Below are positions 38,912 to 48,061 of a DNA stretch of 64,000 nucleotides, piece by piece. The translations under genes and the position numbers were made by a program. Source of the DNA: CAWCDJ01 sp963836015. GTDB taxonomy: Bacteria > Acidobacteriota > Terriglobia > Bryobacterales > Bryobacteraceae. Position 1 is the stretch's first letter, and each line of letters begins with the position of its first letter. Under the pieces are notes generated by a model. It was given only the letters and a program-made list of their open reading frames with translations, searched no databases and was not told the DNA's origin. Where the stretch lies: the NCBI GenBank assembly GCA_963836015.1, contig CAWIIF010000015.1:2352779-2416778 (forward strand). The letters are read 5' to 3'.

Positions 38912-41905
38912 CTAACGCTCGGCCCGCCGCAAGACGATAGGCGCCGGTGCCTGTGGCCCACCGCGCCCGCCTCCGCCGGCGCCGAATGAGGGATCGCTGC
39001 CGTCGGGCGGGGGGCCGATGGCCGGGCGCGGACCTGTCTCGGCCGCGGGAGGTGCGCCGCCACGCCCGCCGCGTCCGCCCGGACCGCCGGTGCGGCGCAG
39101 TTCGATCCGATCTCCGTTGATGGTTCCGGTGTAAGTCGTGTTCCCGGTGCGGAAGGAGAGATTAGATCCTTCCATCTTGCCGTCTTCGATCGGCCCGCCC
39201 GGCGGGACGCCTCGTCCCCCAAAACCGCCGCCGCCCGAAGATTCCACCGACCCCGTCAGCGTGTTTCCGTTCTGGCGGAAGGTATACACCGAGTCCACGT
39301 TGCCCGCGGCCAGTGCCATCGCATTGTCGGCCTGCGCCGCGGCGGCCGCGGTCACCGGCCGCCATAGGCCGGTGATGCCGGCTCCGGTGGGAACCTCGCG
39401 CGCCCACACCGCTACCTGTGGCTGCAGTTTCACAGCCTTGCTCGTGATCGTGGCCGTCGCCGCGATCAAGCCGGGCGACGTCGCTTCCACCTTCAGGGTC
39501 CCTGCCGTCTTAGTCGATTGCACGATCGCCATGCACAGCCCGGCGAACGCCTTCCGGTTGGGGCCGGGATCGGGCTGGTGATTGGTCGGATCGCCGTTGC
39601 CGGTGCCGATCACCTCCCCGGGACCGGTCACCTTGAACGTCACATCGTTCTCCGTGACCGGTACGACCCGTCCCTGCGCGTCCTGCACTTCCACCGTGCA
39701 GATCGTGACGTCCTCGCCGTCCGCCGAGATCTCCGTGCGCTCCGGCTGCAAGACCAGCCTGGCCGCCGGCCCGGTGGTCTCGCGCTTCGCCACCATGACC
39801 TGCCGGCCGTCCTTATACCCGCGCGCCTCGATCGTTCCCGGCGCGTACTTCACGATCCAGGCGAGGTGCCGGTCCTTCTGCATGTCCTTGGCGCCCAGGC
39901 TCCGGCCGTTGTGGAACAACTCGACCCGGTCCAGGTTCGAGTGCACCCAGACCGCGATCTCCTGCCCTTCCAGCCCCGGCCAGTTCCAGTGCGGGAATAC
40001 GTGCAGCACCGGCTTGTTCGTCCACCACGACTGGTAGTAGTAGAAGGTGTCCTTGGGGAACCCGCAGGTGTCGATCACGCCGTACTGCGAACTGATGTTC
40101 GGCCACTGATAGGGCGAGGGCTCGCCGCGGTAGTCGAACCCCGTCCACACGAACCCGCCGGAAATGTAGGGCCGCGCGCTGACGAACCGCCACCACCCTT
40201 CCGCCGATGCGCGGCCGGTAGTGGTGTAGGGGTCGTAGGAACTGACCGTGCCTTTGGAGCGGTCGGTGACGTATTGGCCGCGCGTGCCGACCGCGCTGAC
40301 GTTCTCCGTGCCGATGATGGCGATCTTAGGGTTGTTCTTGTGCCACGCCTCCGCCTGCGGATCGGCGTAGTTGTATCCCATGACGTCGCAGACCACGAGG
40401 CCGCCGCGGCCCATGTAGTCGCCCGCGGGCGGAGGCGCGATAGAGATGGGCCGCGAAGTGTCGTGATTCAAGGCAGCCGCCTTCATCGAGGTCAGGATCT
40501 TCAGGCCGGTTTCCGTAGTTGAGACGCTCTCCTCGTTGCCCATCGACCAGATGAAGACGCTGGGGTGATTGCGGTCGCGCCGGACCACGTTCTCAAACTG
40601 TGCCAGGCCTTCGGGATTAGAGGACAGCATGCGCGTCTCGTCGAGGACCAGCATCCCGAGTTCGTCGCAGGCGTCGAGCAGTTCCGGAGTCGGTGGGTTG
40701 TGGGAGGTGCGGATCCCGTTGCAGCCCATTTCCTGGAGCTTCCGCACGCGGAAATACTGAACCGCATCCGGCAGCGCCACGCCGATGCCGGCGTGATCCT
40801 GGTGGTTGCACGTCCCCTTGACCTTGACGGGCTTGCCGTTCAGAAGGAAACCCTGGTCGGGATCGAACTTGAGGTCGCGAATGCCGAAGCGCGTCTCGTA
40901 CCGATCTACGACCGTGCCGCCGGAATCCAACTCAGTCACCAGCTTATAGAGGTTCCGCTGTTCCAGGGACCACAGCGCCGGCTGGCGGACGACCACCTGT
41001 TGTTGGTAGGTGCGTTCGCCCAGGACGGAAACTGAGGCCGGCGTGCCGGCCGTCATGCCGACTTCCTTGCCGGAAGGGTCCAGAATGGTCGAGATGACGC
41101 GCACGTTAGTGGCGCCTTTACCGTGATTCTCCACCTCTGTCTTGATGGACACGGTGGCCTGTCCGGGCTGCACCTTGGCGGTGGCCAGGGTGCCCCATTT
41201 CTTCACGTGGACCGGAGCGGTTTTGACCAGCCACACGTGCCGGTAGATGCCGGCGCCTTCATAGAACCAGCCGTCGCTCAGAGTCGCATCCACCCGGACC
41301 AGCAGCACGTTCGGAGTGCCGGGCAGGGCGAAATCGGTCAGGTCGAAGCTGAACGGATCATAGCCGCCGCTGTGGCGGCCGATGTAGTAGCCATTGAAGA
41401 CGACCATCGTTTCCCGGTAGGAGCCGTCGAACTCGATGGAGATCCGCCGGCCGGCATCGGAGGCGGGCAGGTCGAACACGCGACGGTACCAGCCCACGCT
41501 GGTTTCCGGGTAGTCGCGCCCCAGCGGGTAGGATCCCTTGCTGGCCAGCGCCGGGTCGTTCTTGAACGGCAGTTCGATGGCCCAGTCATGAGGAAGGTCC
41601 ACCGGCTTCCAGTCGCCATCGTTGTAGGCCAGGTTGCTGGGGGAAAGGAAACCGCCGGTCTTTTGGAAGCCACCGGACCTGCCGGAGCCGAAACCAAAGT
41701 CCTTGCCGGCATCATTCGCGTGGCCGAAGTGAAACCGCCAGCCGAAATCCAGCAGCAGGCGCTCGCGCGGCGGCGGCGCTCCCGCGGGCCCCGGTTGTCC
41801 GGTCTGGACCTGCGCTGCCTTCCCGGGCACCGCTACAGCAGCGGCGGCGGGGGCAGCCACGCTGCTTTTCAGTATGTCGCGGCGGGTTAAGCCTCTCATT
41901 GTCAT
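38912..41905 (-). CDS. Glycoside hydrolase family 2 (beta-galactosidase-like), Tat-exported, with Gly-rich C-terminal module
   Basis: This 997-residue protein has a Tat leader (LTRRDILKSSVAAPAAAAVAV), the GH2 sugar-binding, immunoglobulin-like and TIM-barrel domains, an acid/base Glu in VFIWSMGNEES and a probable nucleophile Glu in IIGTENVSA. A DUF4982-like and an Ig-like domain follow (FPHWNWPGLEGQEIAVWVHSN; DAQGRVVPVTENDVTF). The last 130 residues are unusual: a small beta domain (YTFRQNGNTLTGSVES, NTTYTGTINGDRIELRR) interrupted and followed by glycine/arginine tracts. It lies 30 bases after the GH30 gene on the same strand, so the two are probably co-expressed on the same glycan. Confidence 0.88.
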   Translation of the reverse strand: MTMRGLTRRDILKSSVAAPAAAAVAVPGKAAQVQTGQPGPAGAPPPRERLLLDFGWRFHFGHANDAGKDFGFGSGRSGGFQKTGGFLSPSNLAYNDGDWKPVDLPHDWAIELPFKNDPALASKGSYPLGRDYPETSVGWYRRVFDLPASDAGRRISIEFDGSYRETMVVFNGYYIGRHSGGYDPFSFDLTDFALPGTPNVLLVRVDATLSDGWFYEGAGIYRHVWLVKTAPVHVKKWGTLATAKVQPGQATVSIKTEVENHGKGATNVRVISTILDPSGKEVGMTAGTPASVSVLGERTYQQQVVVRQPALWSLEQRNLYKLVTELDSGGTVVDRYETRFGIRDLKFDPDQGFLLNGKPVKVKGTCNHQDHAGIGVALPDAVQYFRVRKLQEMGCNGIRTSHNPPTPELLDACDELGMLVLDETRMLSSNPEGLAQFENVVRRDRNHPSVFIWSMGNEESVSTTETGLKILTSMKAAALNHDTSRPISIAPPPAGDYMGRGGLVVCDVMGYNYADPQAEAWHKNNPKIAIIGTENVSAVGTRGQYVTDRSKGTVSSYDPYTTTGRASAEGWWRFVSARPYISGGFVWTGFDYRGEPSPYQWPNISSQYGVIDTCGFPKDTFYYYQSWWTNKPVLHVFPHWNWPGLEGQEIAVWVHSNLDRVELFHNGRSLGAKDMQKDRHLAWIVKYAPGTIEARGYKDGRQVMVAKRETTGPAARLVLQPERTEISADGEDVTICTVEVQDAQGRVVPVTENDVTFKVTGPGEVIGTGNGDPTNHQPDPGPNRKAFAGLCMAIVQSTKTAGTLKVEATSPGLIAATATITSKAVKLQPQVAVWAREVPTGAGITGLWRPVTAAAAAQADNAMALAAGNVDSVYTFRQNGNTLTGSVESSGGGGFGGRGVPPGGPIEDGKMEGSNLSFRTGNTTYTGTINGDRIELRRTGGPGGRGGRGGAPPAAETGPRPAIGPPPDGSDPSFGAGGGGRGGPQAPAPIVLRRAER

Positions 41906-41935
41906 TGGATCTCCTCGCGTGCCACTTTCACCGTC

Positions 41936-43435
41936 TCAGCTCCAGCTAAGGTTCGTCATGGAATTCGCGGGCAGGGACAGCTCCGTGCCTGCGCCTCCCA
42001 CCCGCACCTGGACCCTTCGCGCGTCGCCTGTGTTGCTGAGCACGAGGCTTTTCCGCCCGTCAGGGCCAACGAACGCTACGTGGGCCACCTGCTCGATATT
42101 CCCGCGAGAGTCGACTACCTTGGCGCCCCTCCGAGCCGCATGCGTAAAGTGCTTCATGACCCAGTAGTTCGGGCCGCGCGTGATTTCTTTGGACTGTGAG
42201 TTGATCGTGATCATGCCCGCACCCCGGAACGGCCCGATATTGGGGTTGCCCTTCTCGTCGAGAACTACGTTCCAGTTGATCACGCAGCGTGCCCAGTTGT
42301 GCAGCGCGTTGGCTCCGCCCAGGCCGCCGGTTGGGATCGCGGCGTTCGGATCCTGACTGCGTCGCGGGCGGTTCGCCCTTGGTCCGGCGCTTCCCTCTGT
42401 CATCGGCCCGGGAGTTGCCGCAAACTGTATGGGACCAATCAGGTTCGCCATGGCGCCAAATCCTCCCTCGGTGACGTACTGGTGCTTGGAGGGATAGGCA
42501 TCGTGGATTCGCGACATGGCCGTCACGGAACCCACATAAGGATGCCAGGCGACGCCGTCCACATACTTGAGCACGTCCGGATCTTCCAGGCAATTGTACA
42601 CCCGCCCCCACAGGTTGAAGTTGTGGTCGAGCAGCCAGATTTTGGTGGAGAGCCCGGCTTCGGAGAGGGCCGGCCCGAGATGTTTCCCGATGAACGCCAC
42701 TTCATGTTCCTGGGCCCAGGCGCAGGCGGGCATGCGGCCGGCCTGGTCGGTATCGGTCTCGTTCTGGGAGGTGATGGCATCGATCCTTATCCCGGCCGCT
42801 TCGTAAGCTTGAAGGAACTTCACCAGGTATCCGGCATAGACCGCAAAATTTGCGGGTTTCAAGTTGCCGCCCAACATCGTGCCTCCATTCTTCATCCAGC
42901 CCGGCGGGCTCCACGGGGAGGCGAGAATGAACAGGTCCGGATTGTATTTGCGGGCGCTCAGGAGCTCGGGAATAACGTAAGCGCGATCGTGATCGATCGA
43001 GAACCTCTTCAATTCAGGATCGGGTTCGCCTTCGTCGTAGCTGTACATTTGGGTTGCATAGTCGCTCGAGCCCACGCAAATTCGTGTCGTACCGATGCCC
43101 AGCTCCGAGGGACTGAACAACTCGTGGAGAAACTGTTCGCGGGTTGCGGGATCGAGCTGGTGGATCATGTAGGCCGAAGCTTCGGTGAGGGCGGCGCCGA
43201 ATCCGAGTACCTCCTGATAGGTTCTGGCAGGGTCGATCACCACGGCATCCGCCGCAGCCGGCGCAGCCGCCTGCCATATCAGGTCCGGCTCTGCGGCGAA
43301 TCGTTTCGCTCCCGCAGTTTGCCGCACCGTGACAGGGCCGGGCGTTTGGGCGAAAGCGGGGACGGTTTGGGCCAGCGCGGCCCATCCGGCCGCGCCGAGT
43401 CCCACGAAATCGCGGCGAGTAGTCGAATCAGACAT
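41936..43435 (-). CDS. Glycoside hydrolase family 30 (glucosylceramidase-like), Tat-exported
   Basis: The ATG at 43435 gives a twin-arginine-type leader (MSDSTTRRDFVGLGAAGWAAL) and a protein of 499 residues. The GH30 barrel has QEVLGFGAALTEASAYM, SPWSPPGWMK, an acid/base Glu in ITSQNETD and a nucleophile Glu in YVTEGGFGA, followed by the usual beta-sandwich. GH30 enzymes cleave beta-glucosides, beta-1,6-glucans or xylans; the subfamily cannot be set by eye, but the barrel resembles GH30_1/3. The nucleotides upstream to 43656 separate it from the divergent oxidoreductase gene. Confidence 0.88.
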   Translation of the reverse strand: MSDSTTRRDFVGLGAAGWAALAQTVPAFAQTPGPVTVRQTAGAKRFAAEPDLIWQAAAPAAADAVVIDPARTYQEVLGFGAALTEASAYMIHQLDPATREQFLHELFSPSELGIGTTRICVGSSDYATQMYSYDEGEPDPELKRFSIDHDRAYVIPELLSARKYNPDLFILASPWSPPGWMKNGGTMLGGNLKPANFAVYAGYLVKFLQAYEAAGIRIDAITSQNETDTDQAGRMPACAWAQEHEVAFIGKHLGPALSEAGLSTKIWLLDHNFNLWGRVYNCLEDPDVLKYVDGVAWHPYVGSVTAMSRIHDAYPSKHQYVTEGGFGAMANLIGPIQFAATPGPMTEGSAGPRANRPRRSQDPNAAIPTGGLGGANALHNWARCVINWNVVLDEKGNPNIGPFRGAGMITINSQSKEITRGPNYWVMKHFTHAARRGAKVVDSRGNIEQVAHVAFVGPDGRKSLVLSNTGDARRVQVRVGGAGTELSLPANSMTNLSWS

Positions 43436-43656
43436 AGCGCTCTTTATTGTAGTCGGCTGCGCCAATGATGAACCGGACGCCGTTGCGCCCGCCAAAAAAC
43501 TCCAGGAAGGCAATCTCCGCTCACTCCGACCGTCGTGGACGAGTTCATGCGGAGGCCCGGGACCAATTCCAAGTCTCCGATTCGCAGGCGTGCGAGCGCA
43601 CGGGGTGACGCGAGCATCCAGCGATGGGCAGGGGGAGACGCAGGGGGTAGCCGAGA

Positions 43657-44847
43657 ATGGAGAACCCGGTTAAGATCGGCAGTGGTGACGCTGCTATGAA
43701 CGAACTGACACGGCGTAATTTTGCACGGGGAGCGGGCCTGCTGACGGCGTTCAGCTATTCCCGCATTGCAGGCGCAAACGATCGGGTCGGCATCGGATAC
43801 ATCGGCCTGGGAAACCGGGGCGACCAGGTTCACGACGCGTTTCTGGAGCACGCCGATGCGCAGACCGTGGCAGTCTGCGACCTGCGTGACGATTACATGG
43901 ACCTGGCTGTGCGGAAGTCGCGCACCGCTCCCAACCGGTACAAGGAATACAAGAAGCTCTTGGACGACAAAGCCGTGGATGCCGTGGTGATCGCCACGCC
44001 GGACCACTGGCACGCCCTGATGTTCGTGGATGCGTGCAGCGCGGGCAAAGACGTTTACGTGGAAAAACCTTTGAGCCTCACGGTAGTGGAGGGCCGCCAA
44101 ATGGTCGAAGCCGCGGGCCGCACCGGGCGCGTTGTTCAGGTGGGCACGAACCGCCGTTCGTGGAAGTCCTACGGCGAGGCGGCGAAGTTCATCCACTCCG
44201 GCGGCATCGGCCACGTCACCGCGGCTCGCTGTTTTCACATCAGGAACGAATGGCCTGACGGGCTTGGTCCGGCGCCCGACGGCCCGCCGCCCAGCGAGTG
44301 GGAATGGGATCAGTGGCTCGGCCCGGCGCCCAAGGTGCCTTACAATTCCAATCGCGAGTTTTATAATTTCCGGTGGTTCTACAACTACTCGGGCGGGCAG
44401 CTTACGAATTTCGGCGTGCATTACCTGGATGTAATCCGCTGGTTCATCGGACAGGATGCGCCGCGCGCCGTAACGGCAATGGGCGGGAAGTTTGCGCAGA
44501 TCAAAGATAATCGTGAGATTCCCGACACGCTGCAAGTCCTGTGGGAGTTTGACGGGACACTCGTGGTTTTCGAGCAGTACAATGCCAATGCGGCTCCGGG
44601 AAGCGGCCCGAGTTGCGAAATCGAGTTGCGCGGGACCAAGGGCACAATGTACGTGCGCAACAACAGCTGGGATGTCGTACCCGAGAAGATCACGGAGGCC
44701 TGCCTCGGCTACGATCACGGCAAGGGCTATGGCAATCCCATGGATCGCAGCCATGGGAGGATCCGCGGATGCTTCAAGGCGTGCCGTGATCGAGTCCAGG
44801 AGCGTAAAAGGCGGCTCCGGCTCGGATACAACGGCGCATGCTCGTAA
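43657..44847 (+). CDS. Gfo/Idh/MocA family oxidoreductase, main part of a frameshifted gene
   Basis: The frame starts at an ATG preceded by AGGGGG (43657); an internal ATG at 43696 (MNELTRRNFARGAGLL) gives a Tat-type leader. The Rossmann part (GIGYIGLGNRGDQVHDAFLEH), the EKP motif in VYVEKPLSLTV and the GGQLTNFGVHYLDVIRWF segment are typical of exported acidobacterial Gfo/Idh/MocA proteins, which oxidise or reduce sugars at C3 with bound NAD(P). After MDRSHG (about 44755) this frame loses protein character, and the conserved C-terminus appears one frame over, ending at 45055. The repaired protein would have about 465 residues. Confidence 0.82.
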   Translation: MENPVKIGSGDAAMNELTRRNFARGAGLLTAFSYSRIAGANDRVGIGYIGLGNRGDQVHDAFLEHADAQTVAVCDLRDDYMDLAVRKSRTAPNRYKEYKKLLDDKAVDAVVIATPDHWHALMFVDACSAGKDVYVEKPLSLTVVEGRQMVEAAGRTGRVVQVGTNRRSWKSYGEAAKFIHSGGIGHVTAARCFHIRNEWPDGLGPAPDGPPPSEWEWDQWLGPAPKVPYNSNREFYNFRWFYNYSGGQLTNFGVHYLDVIRWFIGQDAPRAVTAMGGKFAQIKDNREIPDTLQVLWEFDGTLVVFEQYNANAAPGSGPSCEIELRGTKGTMYVRNNSWDVVPEKITEACLGYDHGKGYGNPMDRSHGRIRGCFKACRDRVQERKRRLRLGYNGACS

Positions 44848-45055
44848 CTTTCTGGATTGCATAAGGAGCCGTGGCAAATGCAACGCCGACATTCTGACGG
44901 GGCATCTTTCCACAAGTGCCACGCTCATCGGCAATATTGCTCACAAGCAGCGCACCTTCCTGGAATGGGATGCTCGCAACGAGCGTTTCACGAACAACGC
45001 CGACGCGAACCGGTGGCTGCGCTATGAGTACCGGGCGCCCTATAAGCTGGGCTGA
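44760..45055 (+). pseudogene. 3' part of the Gfo/Idh/MocA gene, out of frame
   Basis: This frame reads ASRRAVIESRSVKGGSGSD, then TTAHARNFLDCIRSRGK and ATLIGNIAHK, a well-conserved C-terminus of Gfo/Idh/MocA proteins. It follows directly on the N-terminal part if one indel is placed between about 44755 and 44775. The stop at 45055 is 21 bases before the next gene. Confidence 0.75.
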
Positions 45056-45076
45056 AGCCGGAATGGAGGATTTCCA

Positions 45077-46399
45077 GTGCGACGGCTGATTATCGCGTGG
45101 TTGCTGTGCGGACCGGCAGGTGCCGCGTCGCTGCATTTTCATGAGGCCGCGTTCGCGGCTGGGAAGGACGGCAAGCCGGCTGGCTGGACCGAATGGAGCG
45201 CTCGTCCGGAGACGGCGCCCCGGGTATTCGTCGATTCGCGGCGCGGGCGCACGAGTGCAGGATCTCTCGCCATCTCCGGGAACAGCAACCTTGCAGAACA
45301 CGGCGGCTGGGAGCGGCGCGTCACCGGCGTTGCGACGGGCGGGTGGTATCGCTTCACCGCGTATTATCACGCTGAAGCGGTAGGCTGCGAATCCTGGCAG
45401 GTGGTGGCACGCCTCGATTGGCGAACGACCACCGGCGGCCGGGCGGGCCAGCCGGATTATGCGTGGCGCGCAACTCGCGAAGGGGCCTGGACCAGGCTGT
45501 TACTGGAAGCAAAGGCGCCGGAAAACGCGGTGTCGGTGGCGCTTCAACTCTATCTCTCGAATGCGCCCTCGGGTACCTTGTGGTGGGACGATATCTCACT
45601 GGACCAGATTCCCGATCCCGGGCCGCGCAAAGTGACTGTGGCTTCGATCAATTTGCGGCCCCAGCACATGCGTTCCTCAGCGGAGAGCGTGGGCCGGTTC
45701 ATCGAGGCGGTGGAGGCGGCGGTGCGCGTGAAGACGGACGTCATCCTGCTGCCGGAGGGCATCACGGTAGTCGGGACGGGAAAGTCGTATTCCGAGGTCG
45801 CCGAAACCATTCCGGGTCCCACCACCGTGCGCCTCGGTGAACTGGCGCGCCGCCGGTCGTCCTACGTTGCCGCGGGAATCTATGAGCGGGAAGGCCCGGC
45901 CATCTACAATACAGCTGTGCTGATCGATCGCGCGGGCAACCTCGCAGGCAAGTATCGCAAGGTCTATCTGCCCCGCGAGGAAGTGGAGGCAGGGCTCACG
46001 CCGGGAAACGATTACCCGGTTTTCTCTACGGATTTCGGAACCGTGGGAATGATGATATGCTACGACGTCTTCTTCGCCGATCCGGCTCGAGCGCTGGCGA
46101 CAAAAGGAGCCGAGCTGATCGTCATGCCGATCTGGGGCGGCGATGAGACGCTGGCGAAGGCTCGCGCCATCGAAAACAAGGTATTCCTGATTGCCTCCGG
46201 CTACGATCATCCGACATATGTCATGGATCCGGATGGGGAGCGGCTCGCCGTCGCGGAGAAGCGCGGCGATGCGGCGATCGCCACCATCGACCTGAACAAA
46301 CGCTACCTGGATCCCTTTCTGGGTGACATGCACGGCCGGCGCATGAAAGAACTGCGGCTGGACGTAAAGCCGGCGCTACCGGGGTTTGAGAACCGGTAA
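45077..46399 (+). CDS. Exported carbon-nitrogen hydrolase with N-terminal jelly-roll domain
   Basis: This 440-residue protein starts with GTG after GGAGGA and has a signal peptide of 16-17 residues. Residues about 20-180 form a beta-sandwich like carbohydrate-binding or lectin modules (GWYRFTAYYHAEAVG, SGTLWWDDISLDQI). Residues 185-430 are a nitrilase-fold amidohydrolase with the Glu-Lys-Cys triad visible in VILLPEG, GKYRKVYLPRE and MMICYDVFF. Such proteins cut amides or carbamoyl groups; here the target may be an N-acylated or amidated sugar, which is inference from the glycan genes around it. It lies 21 bases after the Gfo/Idh/MocA gene. Confidence 0.85.
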   Translation: MRRLIIAWLLCGPAGAASLHFHEAAFAAGKDGKPAGWTEWSARPETAPRVFVDSRRGRTSAGSLAISGNSNLAEHGGWERRVTGVATGGWYRFTAYYHAEAVGCESWQVVARLDWRTTTGGRAGQPDYAWRATREGAWTRLLLEAKAPENAVSVALQLYLSNAPSGTLWWDDISLDQIPDPGPRKVTVASINLRPQHMRSSAESVGRFIEAVEAAVRVKTDVILLPEGITVVGTGKSYSEVAETIPGPTTVRLGELARRRSSYVAAGIYEREGPAIYNTAVLIDRAGNLAGKYRKVYLPREEVEAGLTPGNDYPVFSTDFGTVGMMICYDVFFADPARALATKGAELIVMPIWGGDETLAKARAIENKVFLIASGYDHPTYVMDPDGERLAVAEKRGDAAIATIDLNKRYLDPFLGDMHGRRMKELRLDVKPALPGFENR

Positions 46400-46497
46400 T
46401 TGGTGCGGTCCCGGCGGCGCGTTAAAGCAAGGGTTACGAACTTCCCGAACCGGTGTAAGTTCACGACTTAGCCGAGCCGGGATAGCACTGCACTTCC

Positions 46498-47166
46498 TCA
46501 ATGGCGGAGGGGTAGAAGTCTGATGTTGCGAAACTCGATCTTATTGCCCTTCTGGCACTGAAGACCGATCACACCGGAACGGTGCTTGGAATCATGCGTG
46601 TCGAGCAGGGTGGTTCCATTCAGAAGGATCTTGTAGTGGTCCCCGTCGGCCGTGATGTCGTAGTGATTCCACTCATTTGAAAGGATCTTCGTCGGGGCCG
46701 CCTTGGCCGTTCCGACCAGGCTGCCGGTGTTGAAGCCAGCCGGTTGGTAGTCCCAAATTTGGAGCTCATAGCCGGTGACATGCGGCTGGCCTTGTTTCTC
46801 CGATCGAAGGAAGACCCCGCTGTTCACCTGCTCGCTCCCGCGAAAATCCAGTGTCAAATGATAGTCGGAAAAAGGCTCCGTGGTTCCGAGCCATCCGGGA
46901 CTCGTCCCCGGGCAGACGAGCGCTCCCTGGGCGACGGTCCAATCCCCGTCGGCGGACGGACTGGAGGTTGGACGGGCCTCCCAGCCGGCAAGGCTCGTGC
47001 CATCGAACAATAGCTTCCATCCTTCCTTCCTCTCGGCTGGTGCGAGGGTATTCGGCATATCCTGGGCAACCGCCGTGACGGCCAGAGCCAGAAGGGCCGC
47101 ACCCAGAAGGGCGCGGCAGATATAGTTCAGAGCTTTGGGACTCAAAGTAGCTTTCCTCTCTGCCAT
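46498..47166 (-). CDS. DUF1080 family protein (3-keto-disaccharide hydrolase type), exported
   Basis: This 222-residue protein has a signal segment (ALLGAALLALAVTAVAQ) and the concanavalin-like DUF1080 fold: EGWKLLFDGTSLAGWEA, FSDYHLTLDFRGSEQVNSGVFLRSE, YELQIWDYQPAGFNTGSLVG, EWNHYDITADGDHYKILLNG and a closing IEFRNIRLLPL. DUF1080 proteins have been linked to hydrolysis or elimination of 3-keto-glycosides made by Gfo/Idh/MocA-type oxidases, and one such oxidase gene is 1.4 kb away. The gene is convergent with the nitrilase-fold gene. Confidence 0.88.
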   Translation of the reverse strand: MAERKATLSPKALNYICRALLGAALLALAVTAVAQDMPNTLAPAERKEGWKLLFDGTSLAGWEARPTSSPSADGDWTVAQGALVCPGTSPGWLGTTEPFSDYHLTLDFRGSEQVNSGVFLRSEKQGQPHVTGYELQIWDYQPAGFNTGSLVGTAKAAPTKILSNEWNHYDITADGDHYKILLNGTTLLDTHDSKHRSGVIGLQCQKGNKIEFRNIRLLPLRH

Positions 47167-47392
47167 TATCTAACACGGGGTTCAGGGCTTGGGGGGGCAG
47201 CATTCACTCCGCTTCGGCGCTATATCGCCGAGGCTCTGATGGGCCGCTCTTTGAGGCTTCGCCGCTCCGAAGGAGCGGGCTTCCATTCTGAGGCGGTCGC
47301 CGACCAGCTTTACGCTTGATCTTAACGGGTGGGCGACAAACGAGGTTAATCGAGGTGGAGGATTTTGAGGGGGGCTTGTAAGCTATTGAAAA
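47167..47392. other. Non-coding stretch left of the tRNA fragment
   Basis: No convincing open frame, RNA or terminator was recognised between the DUF1080 start and the tRNA fragment. It should contain the DUF1080 promoter, and marks the end of the ordinary chromosomal gene order. Confidence 0.5.
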
Positions 47393-47437
47393 TGGAGCGG
47401 GAGACCGGATTCGAACCGGCGACGTCCAGCTTGGGAA
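47393..47437 (-). tRNA. 3' fragment of tRNA-Gly(CCC), probable attachment-site scar
   Basis: Read on the minus strand, this is an anticodon loop TTCCCAA, the 3' arm of an anticodon stem (GCTGG), a variable loop, a T-arm with GGTTCGAATCC, an acceptor strand CTCCCGC and a coded CCA end. It matches the 3' half of bacterial tRNA-Gly (acceptor GCGGGAG), with anticodon CCC. The 5' half (D-arm, acceptor 5' strand) is absent: upstream sequence does not pair. Such 3' fragments are typical attR remnants after integrase-mediated insertion into a tRNA gene. Confidence 0.75.
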
Positions 47438-48061
47438 AATGACCGTAGATTGTAAACAAATGACTTAGGCGTTTATGGCGCTGTTTTCTGGTGATATAAG
47501 TCGATAGTTTTCAATGATTCATTCTCAGGCTCCTGGTTATTGAGGTAAACGGGGTAACAGCGAACGATCCGAAAATCGAGTGCTGAATGCTTCGATGCTC
47601 GACTTCTGCCTCCGTCTGAACGACTCCTTCGTGGAGAATTCTGGGTTTCGAGAACATGGAAACTCACTCGAAATCTGCTGAAGCCGGGGCTCTCAAACTC
47701 CCCCGGTGCTCTCTCGTTCCGAATCTACCAGACGCTTCATAGCCCACCGAATCCCGCCTGCGCCCATCGCGCTGGCTCGTCTCTTTCCGGCGTCCGGCGA
47801 TCAAGAATTCCTGGGGCACCAGCTTGGCGGAGTGCCGCGTTCCGTCGGAGTGCGGCTGTTGATAGCAATCTCTGGAGCCAGGAGCCAGACACCGCAGACC
47901 CGATACCGGTGCGACGACATCGATTCACTTCTCCACAATTCCTCAGGCGGAGTTGGCGGAGTCAGCAATACTCGGAATTCTTGAAGACCCGATCACGCTG
48001 GTGCCCCCTCATACCTTTATGCGCAGGCGCCCGCCCCAGGGAGGTAAACGATCTCGGAATT
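47438..48061. other. Degenerate region between tRNA fragment and the chimeric ORF
   Basis: This region of about 620 bases has lower GC than the surroundings and only short open frames (for example 47473-47667 minus and 47706-47984 plus) without recognisable domains. It may hold decayed mobile-element sequence next to the attachment site. No integrase, transposase or inverted terminal repeats were recognised. Confidence 0.4.

Noticed and set aside
47393..47437. Functional tRNA gene
   Set aside because: Only the anticodon-loop-to-CCA half is present; there is no 5' acceptor strand or D-arm, so it cannot fold into a tRNA.
47473..47984. Short open frames right of the tRNA fragment as genes
   Set aside because: They have atypical composition, no ribosome sites and no recognisable domain; kept only as a degenerate region.
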